Program-made: the position numbers and the translations under genes
Shown: one piece after another, positions 16,841 to 25,003 of the stretch
Numbering within the stretch: the first letter of the stretch is position 1
Layout: the number at the start of each line of letters is the position of its first letter
The notes under the pieces: model-generated
Database searches by the model: none
Seen by the model: the letters and a program-made list of their open reading frames with translations, nothing else
Told to the model about the DNA's origin: nothing
DNA from: an uncultured Bacilli bacterium
GTDB lineage: Bacteria; Bacillota_I; Bacilli_A; RFN20; CAG-631
Assembly: GCA_947627355.1 (NCBI GenBank)
Contig: CANQVX010000002.1
Location: 1-64,000 of the forward strand
Reading direction: 5' to 3'
Length of the DNA: 64,000 nucleotides

Positions 16841-18196
16841 ATGGAGATTGAAAAGAATCCAACAATAACAAAAATTTGGAACGAAATTCTTAATAAAATA
16901 AAACAAAAATATGACGCTAATGCGTTTACCACCTTCTTTTTACCAGTTGTGCCTTTATATGTTGAAGACCAACAATTTGTTGTTGAAGCCCCTTCAAGAT
17001 TTGTAAAAGAAGTACTTTTGAAACAATTTGGTCAAGAAATCAATGACTATTTAAAAGAAATAACTGAAACTGATTTTTATTTAGTTGTTAAAGAAGCAGC
17101 TGAAAAAGAAAATATAAACAAAAATGTTGAATCAACAATCTCTACTTTAAATTCTAATTTAAACCCTCAATTTCTTTTTGAAAACTTTGTTGTAGGTCCA
17201 AGTAATGAAGAATGTTATCAAGCTTCACTTGCTGCAGCCTTAGAACCAGGAAAGTTTTATAACCCATTATTTATTTATGGTAAAAGTGGTATTGGTAAAA
17301 CTCACTTACTTCATGCGATAGGTAATTATTGTAAAGAACATCATAATAAATCGATGAATATTTATTACACTACTGCTAATGATTTTGTCGATGAATTCAT
17401 GCGTTCTAATCAAAATAAAGATATTGAATCATTAAAAACAAAATTTAGAAGTATCGATGTATTATTACTTGATGATGTTCAATTTTTAGCTGGTAAAGAT
17501 AAAACTGGTGAAGTATTTTTCCACATTTTCAATAATTTATTTAACGAAAAGAAACAAATTGTTCTAACATCTGATCGTTATCCGAATGATTTAAGAGGAC
17601 TTGAATCAAGACTTGTTAGTAGATTTGCTTCAGGACTTACAGTTGGTATGAATGCTCCTGAGTATGAAACAGCTTATGCTATTTTAAAAAGAAAAATTGA
17701 AGCTAAGAATTTAGATATCAACAATATCGATGATGAAGTATTACATTATATTGCTAGTAACTTCTCAAGTGATGTTAGGCAATTAGAAGGTGCTTTAACT
17801 AGATTATTTTTCTATGCTACAACCTTCAATAATGGCGATAGAATCGATATAAATCTAGCGATGGATGCTTTTAAATCGATCACTCCACCTAAAGGAAATC
17901 TATCATCTTTAACTGCTAGTCAAATTAAAGATGTTGTTGCAGAATATTATGGCTTAACAGTAAGTCAACTAGATTCAAAAAGTAGAACAAACATCTTAAC
18001 AATACCAAGACACATTGCAATTTATTTATGTCGAACATTATTAAATATGACTTTTGAAGATATTGGTAATGAATTTGGTAATCGTGATCACACAACAATT
18101 ATGAATGCTTGTTTAAAGATTGAACAACTTTATAAAAACGATGAAGTTTATAAATTAACAGTAAACAAAATTAAAAAATTATTAACATCAAAGTAA
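16841..18196 (+). CDS. dnaA: chromosomal replication initiator DnaA
   Basis: Domain I is at the N-terminus (IWNEILNKIKQKYDANAF). The AAA+ domain III has the Walker A G147KSGIGKTH and Walker B LLLDDVQFLAGK, and domain IV carries the DnaA-box reader with NRDHTTIMNAC. DnaA-ATP binds the boxes at oriC and opens the duplex. I use the ATG at 16841 (MEIEKNPT), which follows AAGAGGGG; a TTG seven codons earlier is less likely because it would contain this site. Length (451 residues) is normal for the family. Confidence 0.98.
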   Translation: MEIEKNPTITKIWNEILNKIKQKYDANAFTTFFLPVVPLYVEDQQFVVEAPSRFVKEVLLKQFGQEINDYLKEITETDFYLVVKEAAEKENINKNVESTISTLNSNLNPQFLFENFVVGPSNEECYQASLAAALEPGKFYNPLFIYGKSGIGKTHLLHAIGNYCKEHHNKSMNIYYTTANDFVDEFMRSNQNKDIESLKTKFRSIDVLLLDDVQFLAGKDKTGEVFFHIFNNLFNEKKQIVLTSDRYPNDLRGLESRLVSRFASGLTVGMNAPEYETAYAILKRKIEAKNLDINNIDDEVLHYIASNFSSDVRQLEGALTRLFFYATTFNNGDRIDINLAMDAFKSITPPKGNLSSLTASQIKDVVAEYYGLTVSQLDSKSRTNILTIPRHIAIYLCRTLLNMTFEDIGNEFGNRDHTTIMNACLKIEQLYKNDEVYKLTVNKIKKLLTSK

Positions 18197-18365
18197 CATA
18201 AATAGACAAGTTATTCACCATAATTTGATATAGACTTTTAAAATTATATATATTAAAATATATATAAGCCATAATAAATAAGTTATCAACAAATCCACAT
18301 CACTTATTATTATTGTTATTAAAATAAATAAAAAAATAAAATAAAAATAAAGGAGTTGCAGGCAA
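18197..18365. other. dnaA-dnaN spacer: probable second half of a bipartite oriC
   Basis: The spacer holds box-like TTATTCACC (18211-18219) and TTATCAACA (18283-18291) around a run of almost pure A/T (about 18236-18270) that could be the unwinding element. Bipartite origins flanking dnaA are known in Bacillus. The dnaN ribosome binding site AAAGGAG lies just before 18366. Confidence 0.6.
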
Positions 18366-19493
18366 ATGAAATTTAAAATCAACCGACAAATATTTTTAAA
18401 TAACTTGAATAAAGTATCGAAAGCTGTTAATAGTAAAGTTCCTTATCAAGCATTAACAGGTATCAAATTTACTTTAACAGATGATCAATTAGAATTAATT
18501 GGTAGTGATAACGATTTATCAATTCGTTGTATTATCAAAAAAGAAATTAACAATGAACAAGTAATGGAAATTGAAGAAACTGGTTGCACTGTTATCAATG
18601 AAAAGATTATTTGTGACATTATTAGAAAAATTGATTCTGATTATGTTGAAATCATGGTAGCTGATAATGTTGCTAAAATTAAAAGTGAAATCTCAATTTT
18701 TAACATTAATACTATTCCAGCAATTGATTATCCTAACTTTGATTTCACATTCATTGGTGCTCCTTTATCAATTGATGCATTAGAATTAAAAACAGTATTA
18801 GATCAAACTTTATTTGCTTCAAGTGATAAAGAATCAAGACCAATCTTAACAGGATTAAATATTTCATGTGCTAATAACAAAATTGAATTTGTAGCAACTG
18901 ATACGTATCGTTTATCTAAAAAGATTATTCCTACTGAATATAACGATTCATTTAGAGTTACCGTACCAAAGATGGCTTTAGATGAAATTAACAAGATTAT
19001 TGAATTAGGAACAACTGTTAATATTTATATCACTGATAAGAAAATTACTTTTGATCTTGGTGATTGTACAATTATCACTCGTTTAATCAGTGGTACTTAT
19101 CCTGATACATCTAAATTAATTCCAGATGTATTTGACCAAATTTTAACAATTAATACAAGTAGTTTAACAGCATCTATTGATCGTGTATCAGTGTTGTTAA
19201 ATGAAAGAAATAATGTTGTTAAATTAAATATGAAAGAAGATGAAGTATTTGTATCTTCTAAGAGTTCTGAAACAGGTTCTGCTTTAGAAAAGATTAACAA
19301 TGATGATTTCGGTTATGAAGGTAAACCTTTAATGATTTCATTTAGTGGTAAATATTTAGCAGAAGCAGCTAGAGCTTTAAATAGTGATGAAATTTCATTA
19401 CACTTCACTGGTGATATGAAACCAATCATTTTGAAATCTAAAACTAATAAAGATTTAATTGAATTAATTCTACCTATTAGAACTTATAATTAA
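18366..19493 (+). CDS. dnaN: DNA polymerase III sliding clamp (beta subunit)
   Basis: This 375-residue protein has the three-fold clamp layout and family stretches such as ATDTYRLSKK and the C-terminal LILPIRTYN, the usual end of beta clamps that forms part of the partner-binding pocket. It encircles DNA and tethers the polymerase. It follows dnaA directly, but the next genes are not recF or gyrB as in most Bacillota, so the cluster is broken here. A terminator follows at 19520. Confidence 0.97.
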   Translation: MKFKINRQIFLNNLNKVSKAVNSKVPYQALTGIKFTLTDDQLELIGSDNDLSIRCIIKKEINNEQVMEIEETGCTVINEKIICDIIRKIDSDYVEIMVADNVAKIKSEISIFNINTIPAIDYPNFDFTFIGAPLSIDALELKTVLDQTLFASSDKESRPILTGLNISCANNKIEFVATDTYRLSKKIIPTEYNDSFRVTVPKMALDEINKIIELGTTVNIYITDKKITFDLGDCTIITRLISGTYPDTSKLIPDVFDQILTINTSSLTASIDRVSVLLNERNNVVKLNMKEDEVFVSSKSSETGSALEKINNDDFGYEGKPLMISFSGKYLAEAARALNSDEISLHFTGDMKPIILKSKTNKDLIELILPIRTYN

Positions 19494-19519
19494 TTAAATA
19501 AATAATGTTAATATTAAAT

Positions 19520-19552
19520 AAGTCAAGAAATATAATTCTTGACTTATTTTTT
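19520..19552 (+). terminator. terminator of dnaN
   Basis: A perfect 10-bp stem AAGTCAAGAA (19520-19529) / TTCTTGACTT (19536-19545) is followed by ATTTTTTT. Confidence 0.85.
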
Positions 19553-19601
19553 TAGAAAAACATTGATTTTATCGATAAATTTAATAATTTTAACAATTAT
19601 T

Positions 19602-20246
19602 TTATAATTCTTTTAATTTTTGTCGATAGAAACATGCATTTTCAATAAATTTGAATTGATTATTAATAGTATAAGCATACTTGATATATCTTTGAGTTCT
19701 AAGATAATTATAATTATCAAATTCAGTTAAATTTGAAAACATTGAATTATCTTCTAGGTCAAAGAATTTAGCTAACGCTGATGTTTCATGTTTCATACAA
19801 ATCTTAATATATTCTTCATAAGGCATATTTTTATCGTGAGTTATATTTAATAATGGCTCTTCAATATAAGATTCAAAATATAAATCTAAACCAAATTTAC
19901 GATACATTTGTTTTATTTCTTGTAAAGTTGTATCAGTGTCTTCTAAAACATCGTGTAGTAATATTGTTTCTTCTACTCCTTCAACAGGTAAATGAAAATT
20001 AGTTAATAAATCTTTATTTAATGTATCAAAATTGTCTTTATTAATATTTAACATCTTACGATAAGCAAGAAAACAACGATAAGGATGATAGATATAAGGT
20101 TCACCATTTACTCTTGTTTAGTTTCTATGAGCATAGATTGCTATTTGTAAGGCAAGATAAGTAGAACATGAAACACTATCTTTTATCTTTTTAGAATCAA
20201 AATTGATTGTTTTTAAATAATCATTTATTACTTTTATGTTTGTCAT
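19602..20246 (-). pseudogene. HD-domain (ppGpp-hydrolase-like) protein interrupted by one stop codon
   Basis: The frame from ATG at 20246 to the stop at 19602 would give 214 residues if codon 43 were not TAA (20118-20120). Before the stop comes YLALQIAIYAHRN; after it come TRVNGEPYIYHPYRC and LLHDVLEDTDTTLQEI. Together these are the HD-hydrolase motifs of SpoT-type proteins (the H-x-GEPY-HP part and the metal-binding HD with EDT). CAA to TAA would explain it. No frameshift is needed. The 150-codon remainder from an internal ATG (20054) would lack the first motif. An assembly error is possible. Confidence 0.7.
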
Positions 20247-20357
20247 TTATATTCCTTCTTTCTTACAATTTGATTATAAATATTTTTATATTTCTTTTGG
20301 TCAAATGGAATTTGACAATTGAAATTGTTATAATGGAGTTGTAAAGAGGGTGTAATC

Positions 20358-20756
20358 ATGGATAAAACAAAAATAGATGAATATATTAAAATACATACCA
20401 AAGAAAAAGAAAAAGGTATCTCATTTGTCTCATATTTGTATCAATTAATGGATAAATATGGTTTTATAAAAGCATCAGATTTGTATAACAAAGCTAATAT
20501 TTCAAGACAACTATGGTCTTTAATTATTAGTGAAAAAACTAATCCATCACTAAGTGTTTGTATCAAAATTGTTTTCTGTTTACATGCTAATAATCATGAA
20601 TGTAAATATTTACTTAAGAAAGCTGGTTATACTTTACCATCTTCATCAAAATATGCTTTGATTATCCGTTATGCTATTGAAAATAAAATCTATGATCTTG
20701 TTGAATTAAATAGCATTTTATCTGAATATGGTTATGAACATTCTCTTATTTATTAA
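20358..20756 (+). CDS. HTH protein (XRE-like), divergent from the HD-domain gene
   Basis: This 132-residue protein contains a helix-turn-helix-like core, FIKASDLYNKANISRQLWSL followed by the recognition-helix end and the tail NPSLSVCIKIVFCLHANNHE, ending in a short C-terminal helical region. The motif arrangement resembles Cro/CI-type regulators. It is transcribed away from the HD-domain gene across about 110 bases, so it may control that gene and itself. Ligand and targets are unknown. Confidence 0.7.
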   Translation: MDKTKIDEYIKIHTKEKEKGISFVSYLYQLMDKYGFIKASDLYNKANISRQLWSLIISEKTNPSLSVCIKIVFCLHANNHECKYLLKKAGYTLPSSSKYALIIRYAIENKIYDLVELNSILSEYGYEHSLIY

Positions 20757-20811
20757 TTGTTATTAAAATAAATTAGGTATAAAATAGAAATCGAAAGTGA
20801 GATGTAAATTA

Positions 20812-22005
20812 ATGGAAAAGAAATATTTTGAAGAATTACAACAATTTTATAAAAAAGAATTACAAGAAACTTTATCATTTTGGTATAACTATGGTTATGA
20901 TAGAAAACATGGTGGTTTCTATGTATGTTTAGAAGAAGATGGAAAAGTATTTGGAACTGATAAATCAGTTTGGGCTCAAGGTAGAGGTCTTTATATCTTT
21001 GCTAGAGCATATAACATGATTGAAAAGAATCCTAAATGGTTAGAAATTGCTAAAGATGCTTTTAAATTTATCAAAACATATTGCTATGATAAAGATAAAA
21101 GAATGTTCTTTACAGTTACTGATGATGGTATTGGAATTCAAAAAAGAAGATATTATTTTAGCGAAACATTTGCAGTTGTTGGAAGTGCTGAATTATATCG
21201 TGCTACAAACGATAAAGAATGTCTAGAATTAGCTCGTGATACTTATGAATCTATTATAAGAATGTTTAACAATCCATCATTAAATCCTAGTAAATATAAT
21301 GTTGAAGCTGTTAATTGTAAAGGTTTAGCAACACCTATGATTCTACTTGTTACTTCACAAGTTATGAGAGAAATCGATGTTGAAAGAAAAGATGAATATA
21401 ATAAAAATATTGATATTTTCTTAAAAGAAATATTGAAAGATCATTTACATCCAGAAGCAAAAGCATTATTTGAAAATGTTGGTCCTAATGGTGAAAGAGT
21501 AAGTGGTCCTAGAGGACGTTTAGTAAATCCAGGTCATTCTATTGAAGCATCATGGTTTTTAATGACTGAAGCTGTTTATCGTAATGATAAAGAGTTATTA
21601 GATAAAGCTTTAAATATCTTAAATTGGTCATTTGATTTAGGTTGGGATAAACAATATGGAGGTTTAATGTATTTTGTTGATGTTGAAAATAAACCTTGTG
21701 AACAACTTGAATGGGATATGAAATTATGGTGGCCTCATAACGAAATGTTAATTTCTTTTTTAATGGCATATAAGTTAACTAAGAATGAAGAATATTTAAA
21801 TAAATATAGAATGGTTCATGATTATGCTTTTGGTCATTTCAAAGATATGAAACATGGTGAATGGTATGGATATTTACATCGTGATGGTAGTGTTTCAAAC
21901 ACCTTAAAAGGTAATATCTTTAAAGGACCTTTCCATTTACCAAGATGTTTAATGGAAAACGTTCTTCAATTAGATGAAATCATTAAAGATAAAAAATTCT
22001 TTTAA
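20812..22005 (+). CDS. AGE family epimerase/isomerase (N-acylglucosamine 2-epimerase-like)
   Basis: This protein of about 397 residues folds as an (alpha/alpha)6 barrel in this family. Recognisable stretches are HGGFYVCLEEDG, QGRGLYIFARAYN, NPGHSIEASWFLMTEA with the conserved active-site His, and WWPHNEMLISFLMAYK with the second one. Members interconvert GlcNAc/ManNAc, mannose/glucose or cellobiose-type sugars; the substrate is not determinable here. The ATG at 20812 is preferred over an in-frame start five codons earlier because it has AAGTGAG about ten bases upstream. It ends at a strong terminator. Confidence 0.9.
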   Translation: MEKKYFEELQQFYKKELQETLSFWYNYGYDRKHGGFYVCLEEDGKVFGTDKSVWAQGRGLYIFARAYNMIEKNPKWLEIAKDAFKFIKTYCYDKDKRMFFTVTDDGIGIQKRRYYFSETFAVVGSAELYRATNDKECLELARDTYESIIRMFNNPSLNPSKYNVEAVNCKGLATPMILLVTSQVMREIDVERKDEYNKNIDIFLKEILKDHLHPEAKALFENVGPNGERVSGPRGRLVNPGHSIEASWFLMTEAVYRNDKELLDKALNILNWSFDLGWDKQYGGLMYFVDVENKPCEQLEWDMKLWWPHNEMLISFLMAYKLTKNEEYLNKYRMVHDYAFGHFKDMKHGEWYGYLHRDGSVSNTLKGNIFKGPFHLPRCLMENVLQLDEIIKDKKFF

Positions 22006-22028
22006 TAAATAATTAAATTTAACTATTG

Positions 22029-22067
22029 GATATTGGTTTTTGAAAATAAAATCAATATCTTTTTTTA
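22029..22067 (+). terminator. terminator of the AGE epimerase gene
   Basis: GATATTGGTTTT (22029-22040) pairs with AAAATCAATATC (22048-22059), one G-T pair included, followed by a T7 run. Confidence 0.85.
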
Positions 22068-22185
22068 TTAAAAATTGATATAAATATTCGATTCTATCGA
22101 TAATTTTTAAATATAGTCCTAATATAGTAATAAATTTATTATTGAAAAATAATTTTTAATGTGCTAGTATTATAGAGCACGAGAT

Positions 22186-22259
22186 GCAGATGTAGTTCAG
22201 TGGCAGAACACAACCTTGCCAAGGTTGCCATGCGGGTTCGATTCCCGTCATCTGCTCCA
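22186..22259 (+). tRNA. tRNA-Gly (anticodon GCC)
   Basis: The acceptor stem GCAGATG pairs with CATCTGC, then a T discriminator and an encoded CCA. The anticodon arm is CAACC-TTGCCAA-GGTTG, giving anticodon GCC. The T-arm has GGGTTCGATTCCCG. A terminator-like hairpin follows at 22271. Confidence 0.95.
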
Positions 22260-22270
22260 TTTTTATTTTT

Positions 22271-22294
22271 AAGGGCCTAAATAGGCTTTTTTTA
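22271..22294 (+). terminator. terminator of tRNA-Gly
   Basis: GCCT (22275-22278) and AGGC (22283-22286), extended by weaker outer pairs, are followed by eight T residues. Confidence 0.65.
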
Positions 22295-22400
22295 TTTTGC
22301 ATTATAGTCATATTATAGTCACTTATAACTTTTTAGATCATCTATAATCTAAAACTAATTGGATTTAAATATTTTATAAAATAATATAGTAATTAATTAA

Positions 22401-22440
22401 AATATCGCAAATGTGTGCAACAAAATATCACAAATGTGTG
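22401..22440. repeat. two 17-bp direct repeats upstream of the second fic gene
   Basis: AATATCGCAAATGTGTG (22401-22417) and AATATCACAAATGTGTG (22424-22440) differ by one base and are spaced 23 bases apart. The core CAAATGTGT also precedes the first fic gene (6460-6468). Further on, ATGTGAAAC (22455-22463) and GTTTCACAT (22489-22497) form a 9-bp inverted repeat. Likely operators. Confidence 0.5.
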
Positions 22441-22512
22441 TAAATATATAATTAATGTGAAACAAAACAAAGAAAAAATAGTTAAAATGTTTCACATTTT
22501 TATTTTTAATAT

Positions 22513-23235
22513 ATTGAAGCTAAATCAATAAAAAAAGAAATTAGAAATATTAATAAAATACTAAAATCATTAAATTACATTGAAAAGGATTTAGATTCTA
22601 ATATCGAAGTTAATATTGATTTTGCTAAAAGACATCTAGTTGATACAATTTATAAACAAGTTATTTTAGAAGGTGTTGCTACTACCTTTGCTGATACAGA
22701 AAGTATTGTTGAAGGTGGTAAAGTTAATAACATGACTGTAGAAGATGTTATGAAAATAATTAATTTAAAGCACGCTTGGGAATTCATACTTAATAAAAAT
22801 GTTATTAAACTACCAACAAATTTTAATTTGCTATGTAAAATTAATAATCTTGTAGAAGAAGGATTTTATTATAACGCTGGTAAAATTAGAAGTACGCCAG
22901 TATCAATCACAGGAACTAAATGGGTGCCAAATTTACCGATAGAAAGTGTAATTAAAGAAGATTTAGCTAATATATTTAATAGTGATTTAGATGAAATAGA
23001 TCTAGCAATAGAATTATTGCTATATGTTATGAAAAAACAAATATTTATTGATGGTAACAAAAGAACAGCGATAATATTTGCAAATCATTATCTAATATCA
23101 AAAGGTAAAGGAATAATTGTTATTCCGGCGGAGTTAACTAATGAATATAAAAATTTGTTAATTAGTTATTATGAAGGAAAGAATGTTAAAAAAATAAAAG
23201 TATTTTTAAAAGAAAAATGTTATTTAAGTTTATAA
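22513..23235 (+). CDS. Fic/DOC-family protein with unusual active-site motif and unclear 5' end
   Basis: The coding frame is open from 22510 to 23235, and its early part is clearly protein-like: it includes LEGVATTFADTESIVEGGKV, which resembles the inhibitory helix region of Fic proteins. No ATG, GTG or TTG lies in frame before 22732, so either an ATT at 22513 is used, or the true start was lost by truncation or frameshift. A GTG in another frame at 22457 carries a short frame ending after 25 codons. The catalytic motif reads QIFIDGNKRTA, with Gln in place of the usual His. Starting at 22732 would remove the inhibitory region. Confidence 0.65.
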   Translation: MEAKSIKKEIRNINKILKSLNYIEKDLDSNIEVNIDFAKRHLVDTIYKQVILEGVATTFADTESIVEGGKVNNMTVEDVMKIINLKHAWEFILNKNVIKLPTNFNLLCKINNLVEEGFYYNAGKIRSTPVSITGTKWVPNLPIESVIKEDLANIFNSDLDEIDLAIELLLYVMKKQIFIDGNKRTAIIFANHYLISKGKGIIVIPAELTNEYKNLLISYYEGKNVKKIKVFLKEKCYLSL

Positions 23236-23478
23236 TCTTTTAGTCTTTTTATAACAATAAATCATATGATTTTTTTACAAAATTATCAAATTTATCAAAT
23301 AACGAACATTGATTTTTGCCGGCTAAAACAGTGCTTTTTATTTTACAAAATTTAAGCAATGCTTTTCGGACACCTTTCGGACACCACCAAAAAACGGTTG
23401 CTGAAAAGGTTGCTGAAAGGTTGCCGAAAATGTTGAAAAAGAATGTTGATGGGTGTATAATAATGTTGGGGTGAGAAT
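23236..23478. other. spacer with GGTTGCTGAAA repeats, possible relic of an AlbA-type gene end
   Basis: Units GTTGCTGAAAAG, GTTGCTGAAAG and GTTGCCGAAAA follow one another at about 23397-23433. In one plus-strand frame they read TVAEKVAERLPKMLKKN, like the repeated tails of AlbA_2/HATPase transcription factors, the family encoded next. The rest of the spacer shows nothing else. Confidence 0.35.
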
Positions 23479-24765
23479 ATGTTTTATGAAAATGAATTTG
23501 TTGAATTAAAAAGTGAATTAACAAAGGAAATAAAAAAAGAAATTGTTTCTTTTGCAAACTCTAAAGGTGGAGTTATTTATATTGGAATAAATGACGACGG
23601 AACAGTAAAAGGTTTATCAAACGCAAAAAAAGATCTTGAAGCTTTAAGCGGAATGATACGTGATGGAATTAAATCAGATTTATCTTTATATACTAACATG
23701 GAAATTCAAAATTATGATGGTAAGGAAGTTATTGTTTTAAAAATAATGGATGCTCCAAACAAGCCATATTATTTAGCTGATAAAGGTATAAAATCTAGTG
23801 GTGTGTTTTTTAGACATGGTAACGTTTCTGCACCTGCATCTGATGAAATGATAAAACAATTAATTAAAAATAATCACGATTCATTTGAAAATGAAATGTC
23901 TAGCAATCAAGATTTACATTTTTCATACATTCAAGAAATTTTTAAAAATAAAAACATCCCTTTTAATAAAACTAAATATAAAACATTAAAAATAGTCAAT
24001 GAAGATAATTATTTTACCAATTTAGGACTATTATTATCTGATGAATGTCCATTTACAATCAAGTGTGCAATATTTGAAGGAAATACAAAAATTACATTTA
24101 AAGATAGAAGAGAATTTAATGGTTCGGTTATTAAACAATTAGAAGATGCACTTCAATTTTTAAGTTTAGTTAATAAAATGCACGGAACAATTGTAAAATA
24201 CACAAGATACGATGTTTGGGATTATCCTGAATATGCAATTAGAGAATCAATTTTAAATGCTATTATTCACAGAAATTATAATTTTTCTGGCAGTATTTTA
24301 ATTTCTGTATTTGATAATAGAATAGAGGTTGTTTCGTTGGGTGGTTTGGTATCTGGAATAACAATTAACGATATTTTAAGTGGTGTATCTCAACCACGGA
24401 ATGAAAATTTAGCTAACATTTTTTATAGATTAGGTTATGTTGAAAGTTATGGTACAGGAATAGGACGTATGACAGATATTTATGAAGATTTTGACATGAA
24501 GCCGGATTTTATTCCTTTAGATAATTCTTTTAAAGTTGTTTTACCAAACATTAATTATAAATCACCAGAAGAAAACAATAGTGACAAGCAAATAATAGAA
24601 ATCATTAATTTTTTAAAGAAAAATAAAAAAATTAGAAGACAAAATATAGATGAATTACTTAAAGTTTCTGCAACAAGATCAAAAGAAATATTATCACAAT
24701 TGATTGAAGCAAACATTATTGAAAAAGTTGGCTCTGGTAGAAGCGTATACTATATTTTGAAATAA
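23479..24765 (+). CDS. AlbA_2 domain ATP-binding protein (Schlafen-like, putative transcriptional regulator)
   Basis: The N-terminal AlbA_2 domain has E-F-V-E-L-K-S-E, IVSFANSKGGVIYIGINDDG and KPYYLADKGIKSSGVFFRHGN, with no further catalytic residues evident. A GHKL-type ATPase segment follows with YAIRESILNAIIHRNY and LGYVESYGTGIGRM. The C-terminal 70 residues look like a winged helix (IRRQNIDELLKVSATRSKEI). Such proteins occur in defence and mobile regions, but their biochemical role is poorly defined. It is a single-gene unit with AATGTTGGGGTGAG before the ATG. Confidence 0.85.
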   Translation: MFYENEFVELKSELTKEIKKEIVSFANSKGGVIYIGINDDGTVKGLSNAKKDLEALSGMIRDGIKSDLSLYTNMEIQNYDGKEVIVLKIMDAPNKPYYLADKGIKSSGVFFRHGNVSAPASDEMIKQLIKNNHDSFENEMSSNQDLHFSYIQEIFKNKNIPFNKTKYKTLKIVNEDNYFTNLGLLLSDECPFTIKCAIFEGNTKITFKDRREFNGSVIKQLEDALQFLSLVNKMHGTIVKYTRYDVWDYPEYAIRESILNAIIHRNYNFSGSILISVFDNRIEVVSLGGLVSGITINDILSGVSQPRNENLANIFYRLGYVESYGTGIGRMTDIYEDFDMKPDFIPLDNSFKVVLPNINYKSPEENNSDKQIIEIINFLKKNKKIRRQNIDELLKVSATRSKEILSQLIEANIIEKVGSGRSVYYILK

Positions 24766-24817
24766 AAAAAGTTAATTAAACAATACACTTTTTAAAAAAC
24801 ACAAGCACTTAATAAAA

Positions 24818-24978
24818 GCGGCAATCTCGCCATAAATATAAAGTGAATTAATTGTATTATATATTAACATCAATTTTTAATAATATTTACCGATAAAAAC
24901 ATATTTTTTAATCGTTTTATTGATTTTTTTGTCATACTTGTATTAAAATATAATTAATAAATGTGGCAATCTTGCCAC
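24818..24978. promoter_or_regulatory. two related palindromic sites upstream of the ATPase gene
   Basis: GTGGCAATCTTGCCAC (24963-24978) is a perfect 7-bp-arm palindrome followed by AAATATTAAGTGAG. A degenerate copy, GCGGCAATCTCGCCAT (24818-24833), is followed by AAATATAAAGTGAA. The paired sites flank the AT-rich promoter region and the closer one lies 25 bases before the start codon. Confidence 0.55.
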
Positions 24979-25003
24979 AAATATTAAGTGAGGCGAATAA
25001 TTG

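Noticed and set aside
22455-22497. parS-like site (GTGAAAC...GTTTCAC)
   Set aside because: The half-sites are 25 bases apart, whereas parS is a continuous 16-bp palindrome; no parA or parB is in the window.
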